DNA of 64,000 nt, from assembly GCF_014199985.1 (NCBI RefSeq), contig NZ_JACHOS010000002.1, positions 1-64,000 of the forward strand. The letters run 5' to 3'. This DNA is from Methylorubrum rhodesianum (lineage in GTDB: Bacteria; Pseudomonadota; Alphaproteobacteria; Rhizobiales; Beijerinckiaceae). Made by a program: the position numbers and the translations under genes. This document shows positions 1 to 11,316 of this stretch, in pieces; position 1 is the stretch's first letter, and each line of letters opens with the position of its first letter. The notes beneath the pieces were generated by a model. That model had not been told where the DNA came from, did no database searches, and saw only the letters and a list, made by a program, of their open reading frames with translations.

Positions 1-1
1 C

Positions 2-100
2 GCGGGCACGTGGCGGGTGATCGACGGACAGCCCGTCGGCATCGAGACCGGCCGCCTGCGCGAGGACCATTCGCGGATCGCCCGGCACTTGTTCGCGTGA
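2..100 (+). CDS. C-terminal fragment of an unidentified protein (5' end outside window)
   Basis: Reading from base 2 gives 32 codons and then TGA. The residues include GTWRVIDGQPVGIETGRL and end in ARHLF-Ala, which looks like natural protein rather than a GC-rich shadow frame. I do not recognise the family from this tail. No gene follows it closely, so it is probably the last gene of its transcript. A hairpin at 319-354 could be its terminator but lies about 220 bases downstream. Confidence 0.5.
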   Translation, partial: AGTWRVIDGQPVGIETGRLREDHSRIARHLFA

Positions 101-651
101 CTCGGACCGTATCGGTCGATCCCTTCCGGGATGGCGCTGACCGCGTCGGCCTGCCGCAAGGCACGGGTGCCGAGTGGAGGGGCGATCGCGAAGGCGAGCA
201 TCACGCTCCCATGCGTATCGATCGATCGGATGCGGCTCGGCCGCAGGAAAGTGGGGGCAATGTTTCCACAAACCGCATGGGACAAACGAGGCCGCTGCCG
301 CCTCGGGCGCCTGAAAACAGCCGGCGGAGGACGCCTGCAAGTGCGCCGCCGGCTTATTCCCAGCGGATAGCGTGTCCCGTGCCGGTGCGCACGGTCCGGG
401 AAAGGATCGTGCCAGATGCCGAAGGTCTGAGCAATTTTTCTGAGATACGGAATAAATCGATGAAAACAATGGAAATTTTTCGGGTGAATTGCTGATCGTC
501 TGCGATTGCCGGACCTACACGGCCAATCGCATTGTCTAACTAATAGGCATTAGATGGCGATCTGAACGGCATGAGTGCACAAAATCCATCCTCAGCGATG
601 CCGCTTCGTGCTTAAATCCTGGATCGGAACTGTTCGTTCAGGAGTCACACG
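101..651. other. Intergenic stretch of about 550 bases, no convincing gene
   Basis: The open frames here have arginine- and proline-rich shadow composition and no recognisable motif. The first half is GC-rich and holds a hairpin. The second half (about 430-570) is markedly AT-rich for this genome, with runs such as AATTTTTC and GGAAATTTTT, and contains an imperfect dyad at about 501-530 (gcgattg / caatcgc). This looks like a promoter and leader region for the small secreted-protein gene that follows. Confidence 0.5.
319..354 (+). terminator. Hairpin, possible terminator
   Basis: Perfect 9-base arms, agccggcgg and ccgccggct, are separated by 18 bases and followed by TATTCC. There is no real U tract. 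It is a plausible terminator for transcription from the left edge, but the distance from the preceding stop codon makes this uncertain. Confidence 0.35.
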
Positions 652-900
652 ATGTCCGCACGTATCCTTTCGCTCGCTCTCTTGGCGCTCGTCGTTTCGG
701 CGGGCGGGGCCTCCGCCGGAGATCGGGGTCGGATGGGCGACAGCCAACGGCCGGAGACGACCGGCAGCATCGGGCGCCCGAGCGGTCCGACCGATTTCTT
801 CGCGCCTCCGCCCTACGATCCGAACGATCCCGCGCTGCGGTCTGCCTCCCGCAGCAGCTTCAATTCCGACACGGCCCGCGCACGGCATTACGCGCGCTGA
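652..900 (+). CDS. Small secreted protein, unknown function (82 aa)
   Basis: The protein begins with a clear Sec signal peptide: a hydrophobic stretch at about residues 4-17 with cleavage probably after the AGGASA segment near residue 22. The mature part is about 60 residues, polar and proline-rich, with the phrase RPETTGSIG and an FFAPPPYDPNDPAL segment. The short ETTGSIG phrase recurs in many small exported proteins of this group. AGGAG lies 7 bases before the ATG. No catalytic motif or cysteine is visible. It stands alone, convergent with the flavin reductase gene. The function is unknown; a periplasmic or envelope location is inferred. Confidence 0.7.
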   Translation: MSARILSLALLALVVSAGGASAGDRGRMGDSQRPETTGSIGRPSGPTDFFAPPPYDPNDPALRSASRSSFNSDTARARHYAR

Positions 901-1015
901 GATCACGATCGACGGCCGGTCCCCCGACCCATTGGGGGATCGGTCGCGACCGGTGCGTCGTCCGTAAGAGTTCGCCTGCTGGAGCCGATTCGATCCCGCT
1001 TCGGCGCTCCTGGGG

Positions 1016-1534
1016 TCAGCCGGCCGAGGCGGTCCGACGCGGCAGGACGCGGTAGTGGCGTCCGGCATAGAGCAGGCCGTCGGTGTCCCGGATTTCGGCG
1101 AGCGCCGCGACCTCACAGATCAGCACGTCGTGGGTGCCGACCGTGTGGTGGTCGACGATGCGGCAATCGAAGGCGACGAGAGCGTCCGGCAGGACCGGAG
1201 CGCCGGTTTGCAGCTTGCCCCATTCCCGCCCCTCGAAGCGCTCGGCCCGCGGCACGCGGCCGGCGAAGTCGGCGGCAAGATCCTCCTGCGCCGCCGTGAG
1301 CGTGTTGATGCACAGCACGCCGTTGCGCAGGAAGGCCGGATAGGCGGAGGAGCCCCGATTGAGGCAGACCAGCAATGTGGGCGGGCCGTCGCTGACGCTG
1401 CACACCGATGTGGCGGTCAGGCCCGCCCGACCGCCCGGCCCGTCGGTCGTGACGAGATGCACCGCGCTCGCGAGTTGCGCCATCGCTTCGCGATAGGCGG
1501 AGGCGGGGACGGCCTCCAGGTCGGGTGAAGTCAT
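1016..1534 (-). CDS. Flavin reductase-like, FMN-binding split-barrel protein
   Basis: The 172-residue product matches the flavin reductase family of two-component monooxygenases (HpaC/RutF/DIM6-NTAB type). Typical members use NAD(P)H to reduce free FMN or FAD for a partner oxygenase. Recognisable blocks are FMN-contacting [19 protein letters not shown] (about residues 33-51), GVLCINTL near residue 70, and the conserved C-terminal HYRVLP. The ATG before TSPDL is chosen because the conserved domain starts about 15 residues later; longer forms only add arginine-rich sequence. No oxygenase partner (rutA, hpaB) is in the window, so the substrate is unknown. It is divergent from ureD with about 240 bases between. 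A link to pyrimidine-derived urea would be speculation. Confidence 0.8.
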   Translation of the reverse strand: MTSPDLEAVPASAYREAMAQLASAVHLVTTDGPGGRAGLTATSVCSVSDGPPTLLVCLNRGSSAYPAFLRNGVLCINTLTAAQEDLAADFAGRVPRAERFEGREWGKLQTGAPVLPDALVAFDCRIVDHHTVGTHDVLICEVAALAEIRDTDGLLYAGRHYRVLPRRTASAG

Positions 1535-1771
1535 AGCGTGCGCCTCTCGGGGCCGGATCGGGTCCCGATCGTTGAGCAGGACGTCGCGAGGCCCGGTCGA
1601 GCGCTCGCGAGAGCATGACGCGGTGGGCGCTCCGGCCGTTCCGGTCAAGAGCGGGCGCCGCGATCCGGGGCCGATCGCAACCGCATCGCGGCGCACGCTG
1701 CCCAAGATCGGTGCGGGATGGCACCGGGCGGACCACGTCCGTCATCTTGCGGACCGGGGCACCCCTGTCCG

Positions 1772-2662
1772 ATGAAGCGCGGATCCCAACCCCGCGGAGG
1801 CCGAGCCATCCCTGCCGCCGAACCCCATCGCTCCGCACCGGTCCGACAGCGCTCGCACGGCATCGTGCGCCTGCGGGCCGCGCCGGCGGGAACGCCCGCG
1901 AACGCCCCGACGCGGATCGTCGATCTGGCCGAGAGCGGTCCCCTGCGCCTGCGCTTTCCCCGACAAGGCTCCGAGCGGATGCTGGAGGGCGTCCTGGTCA
2001 ATACCGGCGGTGGGGTCGCCTGCGGCGACATGTTCGAAGTCTCGGTCGCGATCGAAGCGGGTGGGACCTGCGTGCTGACGACCACCGCGGCGGAGAAGGT
2101 CTACCGCTCGGACGGCCCGAAGGCAGAGATCGTCAACCGGGTGAACGTCGGCCCGGGGGGACGCCTCGATTGGCTGCCGCAGGAGACGATCCTGTTCGAC
2201 CGCGCCCGGCTCCTGCGCCGGTTCGAGGCGGATCTCGCCGGCGACGCCGCGCTGCTCGTTGCCGAGATTGCGGTGCTCGGCCGGGGCGCGCGAGACGAGA
2301 GCCTGCAGGAGGCCCTGTTCGAGGATCGCTGGCGCATCCGCCGCACCGGTCGCCTCGTCTACGCTGACAATCTGTGCCTCGACGGGCCGGTGACCGAGCG
2401 CATGGCCCGCACCGCGATCGGCGGCGGCGCCCGTGCGATCGCGACGATCCTCGACCTCTCACCCGGCGCTGAGGGGCGACTCGACGAAGCCCGGACGCTG
2501 CTCGGCGCGCTGCCCGAAGCGGTGGAGGCGGGCGCGAGCTCCTGGAACGGTCACCTCGCCGTGCGAATGCTGGCGCCCGTAGTGGCGCCGCTGCGCGAGG
2601 GCACCGCCCGCTTCCTGACCGCATGGCGCGGGCGGCCGATGCCGCGGGTCTGGCAGACCTGA
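1772..2662 (+). CDS. ureD: Urease accessory protein UreD
   Basis: UreD (UreH) is the scaffold that binds apo-urease and, with UreF and UreG, lets nickel and CO2 reach the active site. The family is recognisable from the N-terminal beta-helix segment LVNTGGGVACGDMFEV (about residues 74-89), followed by TTAAEKVYRS, then WLPQETILFD and LFEDRWRIRR. Length, 296 residues, is usual for proteobacterial UreD. The start is uncertain: an in-frame ATG 54 bases upstream would add 18 residues of low-complexity sequence, and neither site has a good Shine-Dalgarno. It opens the urease locus, 94 bases ahead of ureAB, and is divergent from the flavin reductase gene. Confidence 0.93.
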   Translation: MKRGSQPRGGRAIPAAEPHRSAPVRQRSHGIVRLRAAPAGTPANAPTRIVDLAESGPLRLRFPRQGSERMLEGVLVNTGGGVACGDMFEVSVAIEAGGTCVLTTTAAEKVYRSDGPKAEIVNRVNVGPGGRLDWLPQETILFDRARLLRRFEADLAGDAALLVAEIAVLGRGARDESLQEALFEDRWRIRRTGRLVYADNLCLDGPVTERMARTAIGGGARAIATILDLSPGAEGRLDEARTLLGALPEAVEAGASSWNGHLAVRMLAPVVAPLREGTARFLTAWRGRPMPRVWQT

Positions 2663-2756
2663 GGCATCGGCCGAACCCGCTTGACCCGGGTCTCAGCATG
2701 ATCCTTGCTCGCGCCGACCGTCACACCCGGCCGCCTCTCACCTCAGGACGCCCGCC

Positions 2757-3377
2757 TTGCTCCTCACGCCCCGCGAGAAAGACAAGCTCCTCATCGCCAT
2801 GGCCGCCCAGGTCGCTCGCAACCGGCTGGCACGAGGGGTGAAACTCAACCACCCGGAGGCCGTCGCCCTCATTACCGATTTCGTCGTGGAGGGCGCCCGC
2901 GACGGGCGCTCGGTCGCCGAGCTGATGCAGGCGGGCGCCACGGTCCTCGACACCTCCCAGGTGATGGAGGGCGTGCCGGAGATGATCCACGACATCCAGG
3001 TCGAGGCGACCTTTCCCGACGGTACCAAGCTCGTCACGGTTCACCATCCGATCCGCGGCAGGCCCTCCGAGGACGTACCCGGCACCGTCACCACCCTCCC
3101 CGGCGAGATCGTCTTCAACGAGGGTGCGCCGCGGACCGTGATCCAGGTGGCCAATACCGGCGACCGGCCGATCCAGGTCGGCTCGCACTACCATTTCTTC
3201 GAGGTGAATCCGGGCCTCGTCTTCGACCGGGACAAAGCGCATGGCCAGCGTCTCGACATCGCGCCGGGGACGGCGGTGCGGTTCGAACCCGGATCGACCC
3301 GCGAGGTGACGCTCGTGCCTCTCTCCGGAGACCGGAAGGTCTACGGGTTCCGCGGCGACGTCATGGGACCCCTGTGA
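2757..3377 (+). CDS. ureAB: Urease subunit gamma/beta fusion
   Basis: A single 206-residue chain carries the gamma subunit (residues 1 to about 100, starting [12 protein letters not shown] and including [19 protein letters not shown]) fused to the beta subunit (about 105-206, with [27 protein letters not shown] and the C-terminal GFRGDVMG). Fused UreAB is known from some alphaproteobacteria and Helicobacter; most bacteria have two genes. The start codon is TTG, since conserved gamma-subunit sequence begins right there, no in-frame ATG lies upstream, and AGGA precedes it. The product assembles with UreC into the urease core, which hydrolyses urea to ammonia and carbamate in the cytoplasm. Confidence 0.95.
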   Translation: MLLTPREKDKLLIAMAAQVARNRLARGVKLNHPEAVALITDFVVEGARDGRSVAELMQAGATVLDTSQVMEGVPEMIHDIQVEATFPDGTKLVTVHHPIRGRPSEDVPGTVTTLPGEIVFNEGAPRTVIQVANTGDRPIQVGSHYHFFEVNPGLVFDRDKAHGQRLDIAPGTAVRFEPGSTREVTLVPLSGDRKVYGFRGDVMGPL

Positions 3378-3601
3378 GCGATGGCCGCGCCCGGCTCGGA
3401 GCCGCGCTCCGGATCGTGCTCGATCCGGGGCGTGACGCCGCTGCCGCGCTCGGATAGAGCGCGTTCCGACGGAGCCGCGACGGATTCGTCGAAAGGATGC
3501 GCGTCAAGCGGAGTTCCGGAGACGCCGCCCTGGGGCCATCGGGTCCGATGCTCCTCCCGGCGCCTGGACGACCGCTTCCTCAGCAACAGGGTGGGCAGAG
3601 T

Positions 3602-4495
3602 GTGGGCCTAACCGACGAGCTGCACGAGCGCGACCGGGGGATGATCGCCCTCGATCCGGAATCCCACCCGGCGCCGACCCGGAAGCGTGCCCTGTGCGCG
3701 ATCACCGGCGTCGAGATGAACCGGCGCAACCTCGTGCCGCTGGCGACGCTGCGTCCTGCCCTGGCCGAGCACATCCGGACCGACTATCCCGGCTTGGCCG
3801 ACGATGCGCTCATCAGCGCCAAGGAACTGGCCAAGTACCGGACCCGCTACGTCGCCGAATTGCTGACGGAGGAGCACGGCGAGTATTCCGACCTCGACCG
3901 GCAGGTGGCCGAAAGCATCGCTGCCCAGGACACGATCGCCGAGAACATCGAGGAGGATTACGACGAGCACCGCAGCTTCGGCGAGCGCGTGTCGGACGGG
4001 CTCGCCGCCTTCGGTGGGTCCTGGGCCTTCCTGATCAGCTTCGCACTGGTGTTGGCCGCGTGGATGGCGGTCAATGTCACCATGGGCGAGATGCGGGCCT
4101 TCGATCCCTACCCGTTCATCCTGCTCAACCTCGTCCTGTCCTGTCTCGCGGCGATCCAGGCGCCGATCATCATGATGAGCCAGAGCCGGCAGGACAAGAA
4201 GGACCGGCTGCGCTCGAACAACGATTACCGCGTCAACCTGAAGGCCGAGCTCGAAATCCGGCACCTGCACGAGAAGATGGATCACCTCGTCACGAAGCAG
4301 TGGCAGAGGCTCGCGGAGATCCAGCAGATCCAGCTCGAGATGCTTCAGGAGATGCGCACCCGCGTGGCGCGCAAGCCGGTCGTGAAGGTCAAGAAGGTCG
4401 TGCGCAAGAAGCGCGCGAAGCCGGCGACACACGAGGCCGCCGCGAGCGTGGCCGCGCCGCCATCCGGACCGCCTTCGACCGATTCCGCCGCTTGA
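3602..4495 (+). CDS. DUF1003 family membrane protein inside the urease locus
   Basis: The protein has a cytoplasmic N-terminal region with the DUF1003 signature [20 protein letters not shown], a charged helical stretch ([20 protein letters not shown]) and two transmembrane helices ([20 protein letters not shown] and [20 protein letters not shown]) joined by a short FDPYP loop. A long coiled-coil-like segment with many Glu, Lys and Gln residues follows, and the tail is Lys-rich, then Ala/Pro-rich. This order is typical of DUF1003, whose function is unknown. I start at GTG 3602 (297 aa); ATG 3641 is an alternative. It sits between ureAB and ureC on the same strand, 73 bases before ureC. A role in urease is not established. 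Confidence 0.82.
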   Translation: MGLTDELHERDRGMIALDPESHPAPTRKRALCAITGVEMNRRNLVPLATLRPALAEHIRTDYPGLADDALISAKELAKYRTRYVAELLTEEHGEYSDLDRQVAESIAAQDTIAENIEEDYDEHRSFGERVSDGLAAFGGSWAFLISFALVLAAWMAVNVTMGEMRAFDPYPFILLNLVLSCLAAIQAPIIMMSQSRQDKKDRLRSNNDYRVNLKAELEIRHLHEKMDHLVTKQWQRLAEIQQIQLEMLQEMRTRVARKPVVKVKKVVRKKRAKPATHEAAASVAAPPSGPPSTDSAA

Positions 4496-4568
4496 GCGCT
4501 CCCGTGCCCGGTCCTCTCGGCATCAACCCTGCTTGCCCCATCCCGCGACCCTGAAATCGAGCGTGCCC

Positions 4569-6281
<1,713 letters not shown>

Positions 6282-6313
6282 GCTATGATCGGCCGCTGAC
6301 AGGAGGTGCCGCG

Positions 6314-6797
6314 ATGTCCAAGGCTGCGCTGAAGCCGCCTCCGGCGGCCGATCTCTATGAGAGGGATTTTTTCGCCTGGCCTCAGGTCCAGGCCGAACTG
6401 CTGCGCGCCGGTCGGTTCGATGAACTCGATCTTCGACAGCTGATCGACGAGGTCGCCAGCGGGGGGCAGTGAGAAGCGCGAGATCGAGAGGCGCCTCGAC
6501 ATTCTGCTGGCGCATCTCCTGAAATGGAAATTTCACCCTGGCGTCACGACGAGCAATTGGCAGGCGACCTTGCGAGAGCAGCGCATACGCATCGAGCGAA
6601 TACTGAAGTCGAGTCCAAGTCTGAAGCACTATCCGGCCGAAGTATTTTCGGAATGCTATCTCTCTGCTCGCCTCGAAGCGGCCAGGGAGACCGGTATCGA
6701 CTTCACCTTGTTCCCAGAAGAATCTCCCTTCACCATCGAGCAGACGCTCGATCAAACTTACTTTCCAAAGGAGCCTGGGCTCCTCGATCAGTCCTGA
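6314..6797 (+). pseudogene. DUF29 family protein, frameshifted in a G6 run
   Basis: AGGAGG lies 7 bases before an ATG that opens a typical DUF29 protein: DLYERDFFAWPQVQAELLRAG, then LRQLIDEVASGG. The frame then reaches TGA at 6470 after 52 codons. The rest of the domain continues in the +1 frame: EKREIERRLDILLAHLLKWKF, then NWQATLREQR and the C-terminal YLSARLEAARETGI. Removing one G from the six-G run at 6461-6466 gives EVASGGSEKREIE and restores a 160-residue DUF29 protein. So this is a one-base insertion in a homopolymer, a sequencing error, or a slippage-controlled gene. DUF29 is of unknown function and often strain-variable. It lies between ureC and ureE. Confidence 0.85.
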
Positions 6798-6801
6798 GCC
6801 C

Positions 6802-7311
6802 ATGATCCGCGCCACCCGCGTCCTCCGCCGCGACCGTCTCGGCTCCGGTGAGATCGTCGACCGCATCGTGCTCGATTCGAACGACCGCCATCGCCGCCGC
6901 ATGGCGATGCGCGGCGTCGGCGGCACGGCGTTCCTGCTCGATCTCGGCGAGGCGACCGTCCTCGACGACGGCGATGCCCTCGCGCTGGAGGACGGCCGGC
7001 TGATCTGGGTCGAGGCGGCGCCGGAGGCGCTGCTGGAGATCCGTGCGCCCTCCCCGCTCGCCCTCAAGCGGCTGATCTGGCACATCGGCAACCGGCACAT
7101 CCCCGCCGAGATCGGCGAGGAGGCGGTGTGGATCGGCCATGACCACGTGCTCGCCGAGATGGTGCGGGGCCTCGGCGGCAGCGCCGAGCCGGTGACGCGG
7201 CCGTTCCGGCCCGAGGCGGGCGCCTATGCCGGCGGCCACGGGCACAGCCCTGATCACAGTCACGATCATCACGGTCACCTGCACGCTCACCATCCGCACG
7301 CCCATGATTGA
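6802..7311 (+). CDS. ureE: Urease accessory nickel metallochaperone UreE
   Basis: UreE collects Ni(II) and hands it to UreG during urease maturation. The 169-residue protein has the N-terminal UreE domain ([25 protein letters not shown]), the C-terminal metal-binding domain with [18 protein letters not shown] and a [14 protein letters not shown] segment, and a His-rich tail with about a dozen His in the last 28 residues ([20 protein letters not shown]...). Such tails in UreE bind extra nickel. Its stop codon overlaps the ureF start by 8 bases, indicating translational coupling. It begins 4 bases after the stop of the broken DUF29 gene, so expression may have depended on that gene being translated. 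Confidence 0.95.
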   Translation: MIRATRVLRRDRLGSGEIVDRIVLDSNDRHRRRMAMRGVGGTAFLLDLGEATVLDDGDALALEDGRLIWVEAAPEALLEIRAPSPLALKRLIWHIGNRHIPAEIGEEAVWIGHDHVLAEMVRGLGGSAEPVTRPFRPEAGAYAGGHGHSPDHSHDHHGHLHAHHPHAHD

Positions 7312-7978
7312 CGCCCTGCGGCTGATGGCGTGGCTCTCGCCGACCTATCCGGTCGGTGCCTTCGCCTACTCCCACGGCCTCGAATGGGCGGTGGAGTGCG
7401 GCGACGTGAGGGATGCCGACACCCTGGCCGAGTGGCTCGGCGACGTGCTGGAGCGCGGTGCGGGGCGCAACGACATGATTCTCTGCGCCGCCGCCCACCG
7501 CGCCGCGGAAACAGGCGGCGGAGCGGACCTCATCGAGACCAACGAACTCGCCCTGGCGCTCGCGCCCTCGCGCGAGCTTCACCTCGAGACCAGCCAGCAG
7601 GGGCGAAGCTTCCTGGACGCGACGCTCCGGGCCTGGCCCTGCCCGGCCCTCACCGTCCTCGCCGACCGGCTCACGGCGGAGGTGGCCTATCCCGTGGTCG
7701 TCGGCGCGGCGGCGGGCGCGCACGGCGTCGCGCGGGAGGCCACCGTCGCGGCCTACGGACTCGCCTTCGTCCAGAACCTCGTCTCGGCCGCCCTGCGGGT
7801 GGCGCCGGTCGGTCAGAGTGCCGGCACGGCGGTCCTTGCCGCGCTCACGCCCCGCGTCGCCGCGCTCGCGCGGACGCTGCACTCAGGCGATCTCGACGCG
7901 CTCGGCAGCGCCACCCTTCGACTCGATCTCGGCTCCTTCCGGCACGAGACGCAGTATTCCCGCATCTTCCGCTCCTGA
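7304..7978 (+). CDS. ureF: Urease accessory protein UreF
   Basis: UreF works with UreD and UreG in the pre-activation complex and regulates the UreG GTPase. The 224-residue product starts [20 protein letters not shown], the usual UreF opening, and continues with [14 protein letters not shown] and the C-terminal [19 protein letters not shown], a conserved UreF ending. The ATG overlaps the last codons of ureE (CATGATTGA), which fixes the start; a longer frame upstream is an ureE shadow. It is all-helical with no metal motif of its own, as expected for the family. Confidence 0.95.
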   Translation: MIDALRLMAWLSPTYPVGAFAYSHGLEWAVECGDVRDADTLAEWLGDVLERGAGRNDMILCAAAHRAAETGGGADLIETNELALALAPSRELHLETSQQGRSFLDATLRAWPCPALTVLADRLTAEVAYPVVVGAAAGAHGVAREATVAAYGLAFVQNLVSAALRVAPVGQSAGTAVLAALTPRVAALARTLHSGDLDALGSATLRLDLGSFRHETQYSRIFRS

Positions 7979-7995
7979 GGATTTTCTTGAACGTC

Positions 7996-8610
<615 letters not shown>

Positions 8611-8691
8611 CGTTGGTCCGGAACCGCCCGGCAGGTGGACGCATCCCCTCGCCGCGCCTGCCGTGACAGGGGAACGCCGCACCCGTCTTCC

Positions 8692-9765
8692 TCACGACGG
8701 CGCCGAGCGGCGGAAGGCGTCGCGCTCCTCCAACACTTCGATCAGGTCGAGCACGCGCACGACCTGACCCGACACGTCCCACCAGGGCGGCGGGCGGCGG
8801 GCGGCCGGAATCGGATGGTGCATCACCGCCTCCACGAGAAAGGCGGTCTCCGGCAGCGGCGGTGCCGACAGGCCCGACGCGCGGCGTTTGGGCAGGGCCG
8901 CGCGCGCGAGAAGCCCGGCTTTGTGAGCGCCGCTCACGCGGGCGCGCCGCGTGATCGAATCGAGGCCGTTCTCCTCCACCGCGCGTCCGATCTGCGCGTA
9001 GATCGTGCCGGCAGCCCGGATCGCCGGTCGGCAGCTCAGGGGAAGCGCGGCGATGCCGGGCTCGGCGCGAGCGTAGAGTCCATCGGCCGCCGTGAGCAGG
9101 TCGGCCACGACCCGTTTCAAGCCGGGGCTGAGCCGAGGCTCCGACAGGAAGGCGTCGGCATCGAGGCCGGCCGCGTCGAGCCAATCGCGCGGCAGGTAGA
9201 GGCGCCCGGCCCGCGCATCCTCGCCGACGTCGCGGGCGATGTTGGTGAACTGCATCGCCACGCCGAGGTCGCAGGCGCGGGCGAGCGCGTCCGCATCCCG
9301 CACGCCCATCACCAGCGTCATCATCGCTCCGACCGCTCCCGCGACCCGGGCGGCGTAGGCGGCGAGATCCGACAGGGTATCGTAGCGCCGTCCCTCGATG
9401 TCCCAGGCGAAGCCTTCGAGCAGCGCCCGCGGCAACGCCTCGGGAATGGCGTGGCGGGCGAGCACCTCGGCCAGCGCTCGGTCGGCCGGGTGATTGGCCG
9501 GGCGGCCCGCGAGCGCCGCGGTGAGCCTCCGATCGAGTCGAGCCAGGGCGGCAGCCCGGTCGCCGCCCGTCTCGTCCACCGCGTCGTCGGACAGGCGGCA
9601 GAAGGCGTAGAGACCGTAGGCGGAGCTCCGCACCCTGGGCGGCAGCAGCATCGAAGCCGCGAAGAAGCTCTTCGAGCCGGCGCGGATCGCGGCCCGGCAG
9701 GCGGCGAGATCGTCGGCACCGGCCGAGGTGCAGACGGTGGAGGGGTCAGGCACGAACACGGGCAT
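8692..9765 (-). CDS. crtB: Phytoene/squalene synthase family protein, probable phytoene synthase CrtB
   Basis: Trans-isoprenyl diphosphate synthase fold enzyme that joins two prenyl diphosphates head to head; next to crtI the likely product is phytoene from two GGPP. The 357-residue protein has both aspartate-rich Mg-binding motifs: D60DAVD64 in FCRLSDDAVDE and D179VGED183 in QFTNIARDVGEDARAGRLYLP. FFAASMLLPP matches the substrate flap. The start at ATG 9765 overlaps the 3' end of crtI by 20 bases; a GTG 24 bases earlier is possible. It is the last gene of the minus-strand bch-crt train and converges with ureG. Confidence 0.9.
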   Translation of the reverse strand: MPVFVPDPSTVCTSAGADDLAACRAAIRAGSKSFFAASMLLPPRVRSSAYGLYAFCRLSDDAVDETGGDRAAALARLDRRLTAALAGRPANHPADRALAEVLARHAIPEALPRALLEGFAWDIEGRRYDTLSDLAAYAARVAGAVGAMMTLVMGVRDADALARACDLGVAMQFTNIARDVGEDARAGRLYLPRDWLDAAGLDADAFLSEPRLSPGLKRVVADLLTAADGLYARAEPGIAALPLSCRPAIRAAGTIYAQIGRAVEENGLDSITRRARVSGAHKAGLLARAALPKRRASGLSAPPLPETAFLVEAVMHHPIPAARRPPPWWDVSGQVVRVLDLIEVLEERDAFRRSAPS

Positions 9766-11272
9766 CCGGCACCACGCTATCGAGGACACGGGCCGAGGAG
9801 AGCACGCCCGGCAACCCGGCGCCGGGATGCGTCCCCGCGCCGACGAGGAAGAGGTTCGCCACGTCCTCCGAGCGGTTGTGCGGACGGAACCAGGCCGATT
9901 GCGTCAGCACCGGCTCGAGCCCGAAACCCGAGCCGCGGAAGCTCAGGAAGTCTTCGGAGAAATCCTGCGGCGTCGTCACCCGCGAGGTGACGAGGGCGTC
10001 GGAGAGCCCCGGCAGCACCGAGCTTTCGAGGAAGCGGGCGATCCGCTGGCGGTAGGGCTCGGCGAGCTGGCTCCAATCCTGGCCGCCGGCGAGGTTGGGC
10101 ACCGGGGCGAGCACGTAGAAGGCGTCGCAGTCCGGAGGGGCGAGCAGCGGGTCGGTCGCGGTCGGGCGATGGAGGTAGAGGCTGAAGTCGTCCGCCAAGT
10201 GCTTGCGGTCGAAGATGTCCTGCAGCAGGCCGCGGTAGCGCGGCCCCATCAGGATCATATGGTGATCGACCTCCGGATACTTCTTCCGGGTGCCGAAATA
10301 CCAGACGAACAGCCCCATGGAGGACGAGGCACGCGCGAGCCGCCGCGCGCTCCAGCGCCGGGTCCTGCCGCCCAGCAGCGTGCCGTAGGTGAAGGCGGAA
10401 TCGGCATTCGAGACGACGATGTCGGCGGGGAGGTTCTCGCCATTCGCCAGCACGACGCCGGTCGCCGCCCCGCCCTCGACGCGAATGCGCGCCGCCTCCG
10501 CCCCGCAGCGGATCGTCCCGCCCTGCCCGCGGATCAGTCCGGCGAGGCCGTCCACCAGCCGCCCGGTGCCGCCCATGGCGAAGTGGACGCCCCATTGCCG
10601 CTCGAGATGGGCGATCAGGCAGTAGATGCCGCTGGCTCGGAAGGGGTTTCCGCCGATGAGTAGCGGATGGAAGCTGAAGATCGTGCGCAGCCGCTCGTCG
10701 CGGATGAAACGGGTGACCACGTCGTAGACGCTGCGGTGGCCCGACAGGCGCAGCAGATCGGGGGCGATCCGCAGCATCGTGCCGAGGCTACCGAACGGGA
10801 CGTGGCCGAGTTGCTCGAAGCCGACCCGGCAGACGGCCTCGCTATGGGCCATGAAGCGCTCGTAGCCGGCCACGTCCTCGGGTGAGAACCGGGCGACCTC
10901 GGCCCGCATCGCCGCGCGATCGCCGCTATAGGCGAAGCTTTGGCCGTCCTCGAACCGGATGCGATAGAACGGCTGCATCGGCACGAGAGCGACGTCCTCC
11001 TGCATCTCACGCCCGCAGAGGCGCCACAGCTCCTCGAACAGGAACGGCGCGGTGACGATCGTCGGCCCGGCATCGAAGGTGTAGCCGTCCTGCCGGTGGA
11101 CGCGGGCACGGCCGCCGGGCTGATCGAGCCGCTCGAGCACGGTCACGCGATAGCCGCGCGCCCCGAGCCGGATCGCCGCCGCCAATCCGCCGAAGCCGGA
11201 GCCGATCACGACCGCGTGTGGCCGGGCATCGGGGCCGGTCGCGTCGCTCAGTTTGACGGTAAGTGTCAACAT
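9746..11272 (-). CDS. crtI: Phytoene desaturase (CrtI-type FAD oxidoreductase)
   Basis: CrtI-type enzymes desaturate phytoene stepwise toward lycopene or neurosporene on the membrane. The 508-residue protein has the N-terminal dinucleotide fold VVIGSGFGGLAAAIRLGARG (about residues 21-40) ending in the FAD-ribose-binding Glu of VTVLE. The CrtI substrate segments DAGPTIVTAP and the C-terminal FAD motif LFLVGAGTHPGAGLPGVL are also present. The number of desaturations cannot be read from sequence. The ATG lies inside a TGT-N12-ACA palindrome, and bchO ends 44 bases upstream. crtB overlaps its 3' end. Confidence 0.93.
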   Translation of the reverse strand: MLTLTVKLSDATGPDARPHAVVIGSGFGGLAAAIRLGARGYRVTVLERLDQPGGRARVHRQDGYTFDAGPTIVTAPFLFEELWRLCGREMQEDVALVPMQPFYRIRFEDGQSFAYSGDRAAMRAEVARFSPEDVAGYERFMAHSEAVCRVGFEQLGHVPFGSLGTMLRIAPDLLRLSGHRSVYDVVTRFIRDERLRTIFSFHPLLIGGNPFRASGIYCLIAHLERQWGVHFAMGGTGRLVDGLAGLIRGQGGTIRCGAEAARIRVEGGAATGVVLANGENLPADIVVSNADSAFTYGTLLGGRTRRWSARRLARASSSMGLFVWYFGTRKKYPEVDHHMILMGPRYRGLLQDIFDRKHLADDFSLYLHRPTATDPLLAPPDCDAFYVLAPVPNLAGGQDWSQLAEPYRQRIARFLESSVLPGLSDALVTSRVTTPQDFSEDFLSFRGSGFGLEPVLTQSAWFRPHNRSEDVANLFLVGAGTHPGAGLPGVLSSARVLDSVVPDARVRA

Positions 11273-11281
11273 GCATTGACA
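11264..11281. promoter_or_regulatory. PpsR/CrtJ-type TGT-N12-ACA palindrome at the crtI start
   Basis: The 18 bases TGTCAACATGCATTGACA match the TGTN12ACA operator bound by the photopigment repressors PpsR and CrtJ. Arms extend to 8 bases each (agtgtcaa / ttgacact) around a 6-base centre. The crtI ATG (read at 11272-11270) is within the site, so a bound repressor could block transcription entering crtI from upstream or a promoter in the 44-base bchO-crtI gap. Known family sites are usually paired. I do not see a second perfect copy within about 60 bases. Confidence 0.6.
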
Positions 11282-11316
11282 CTATGGCCTGTAATTTTCT
11301 CAACGCAAGAGGCGTC

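Noticed and set aside
10..495. Open frame of 161 codons at the left edge, plus strand
   Set aside because: It is Arg/Pro-rich with no domain, and frame 2 gives a more natural protein tail ending at base 100.
6570..6797. Independent 75-residue protein between ureC and ureE
   Set aside because: It is the C-terminal part of DUF29 in the shifted frame, not an independent gene.
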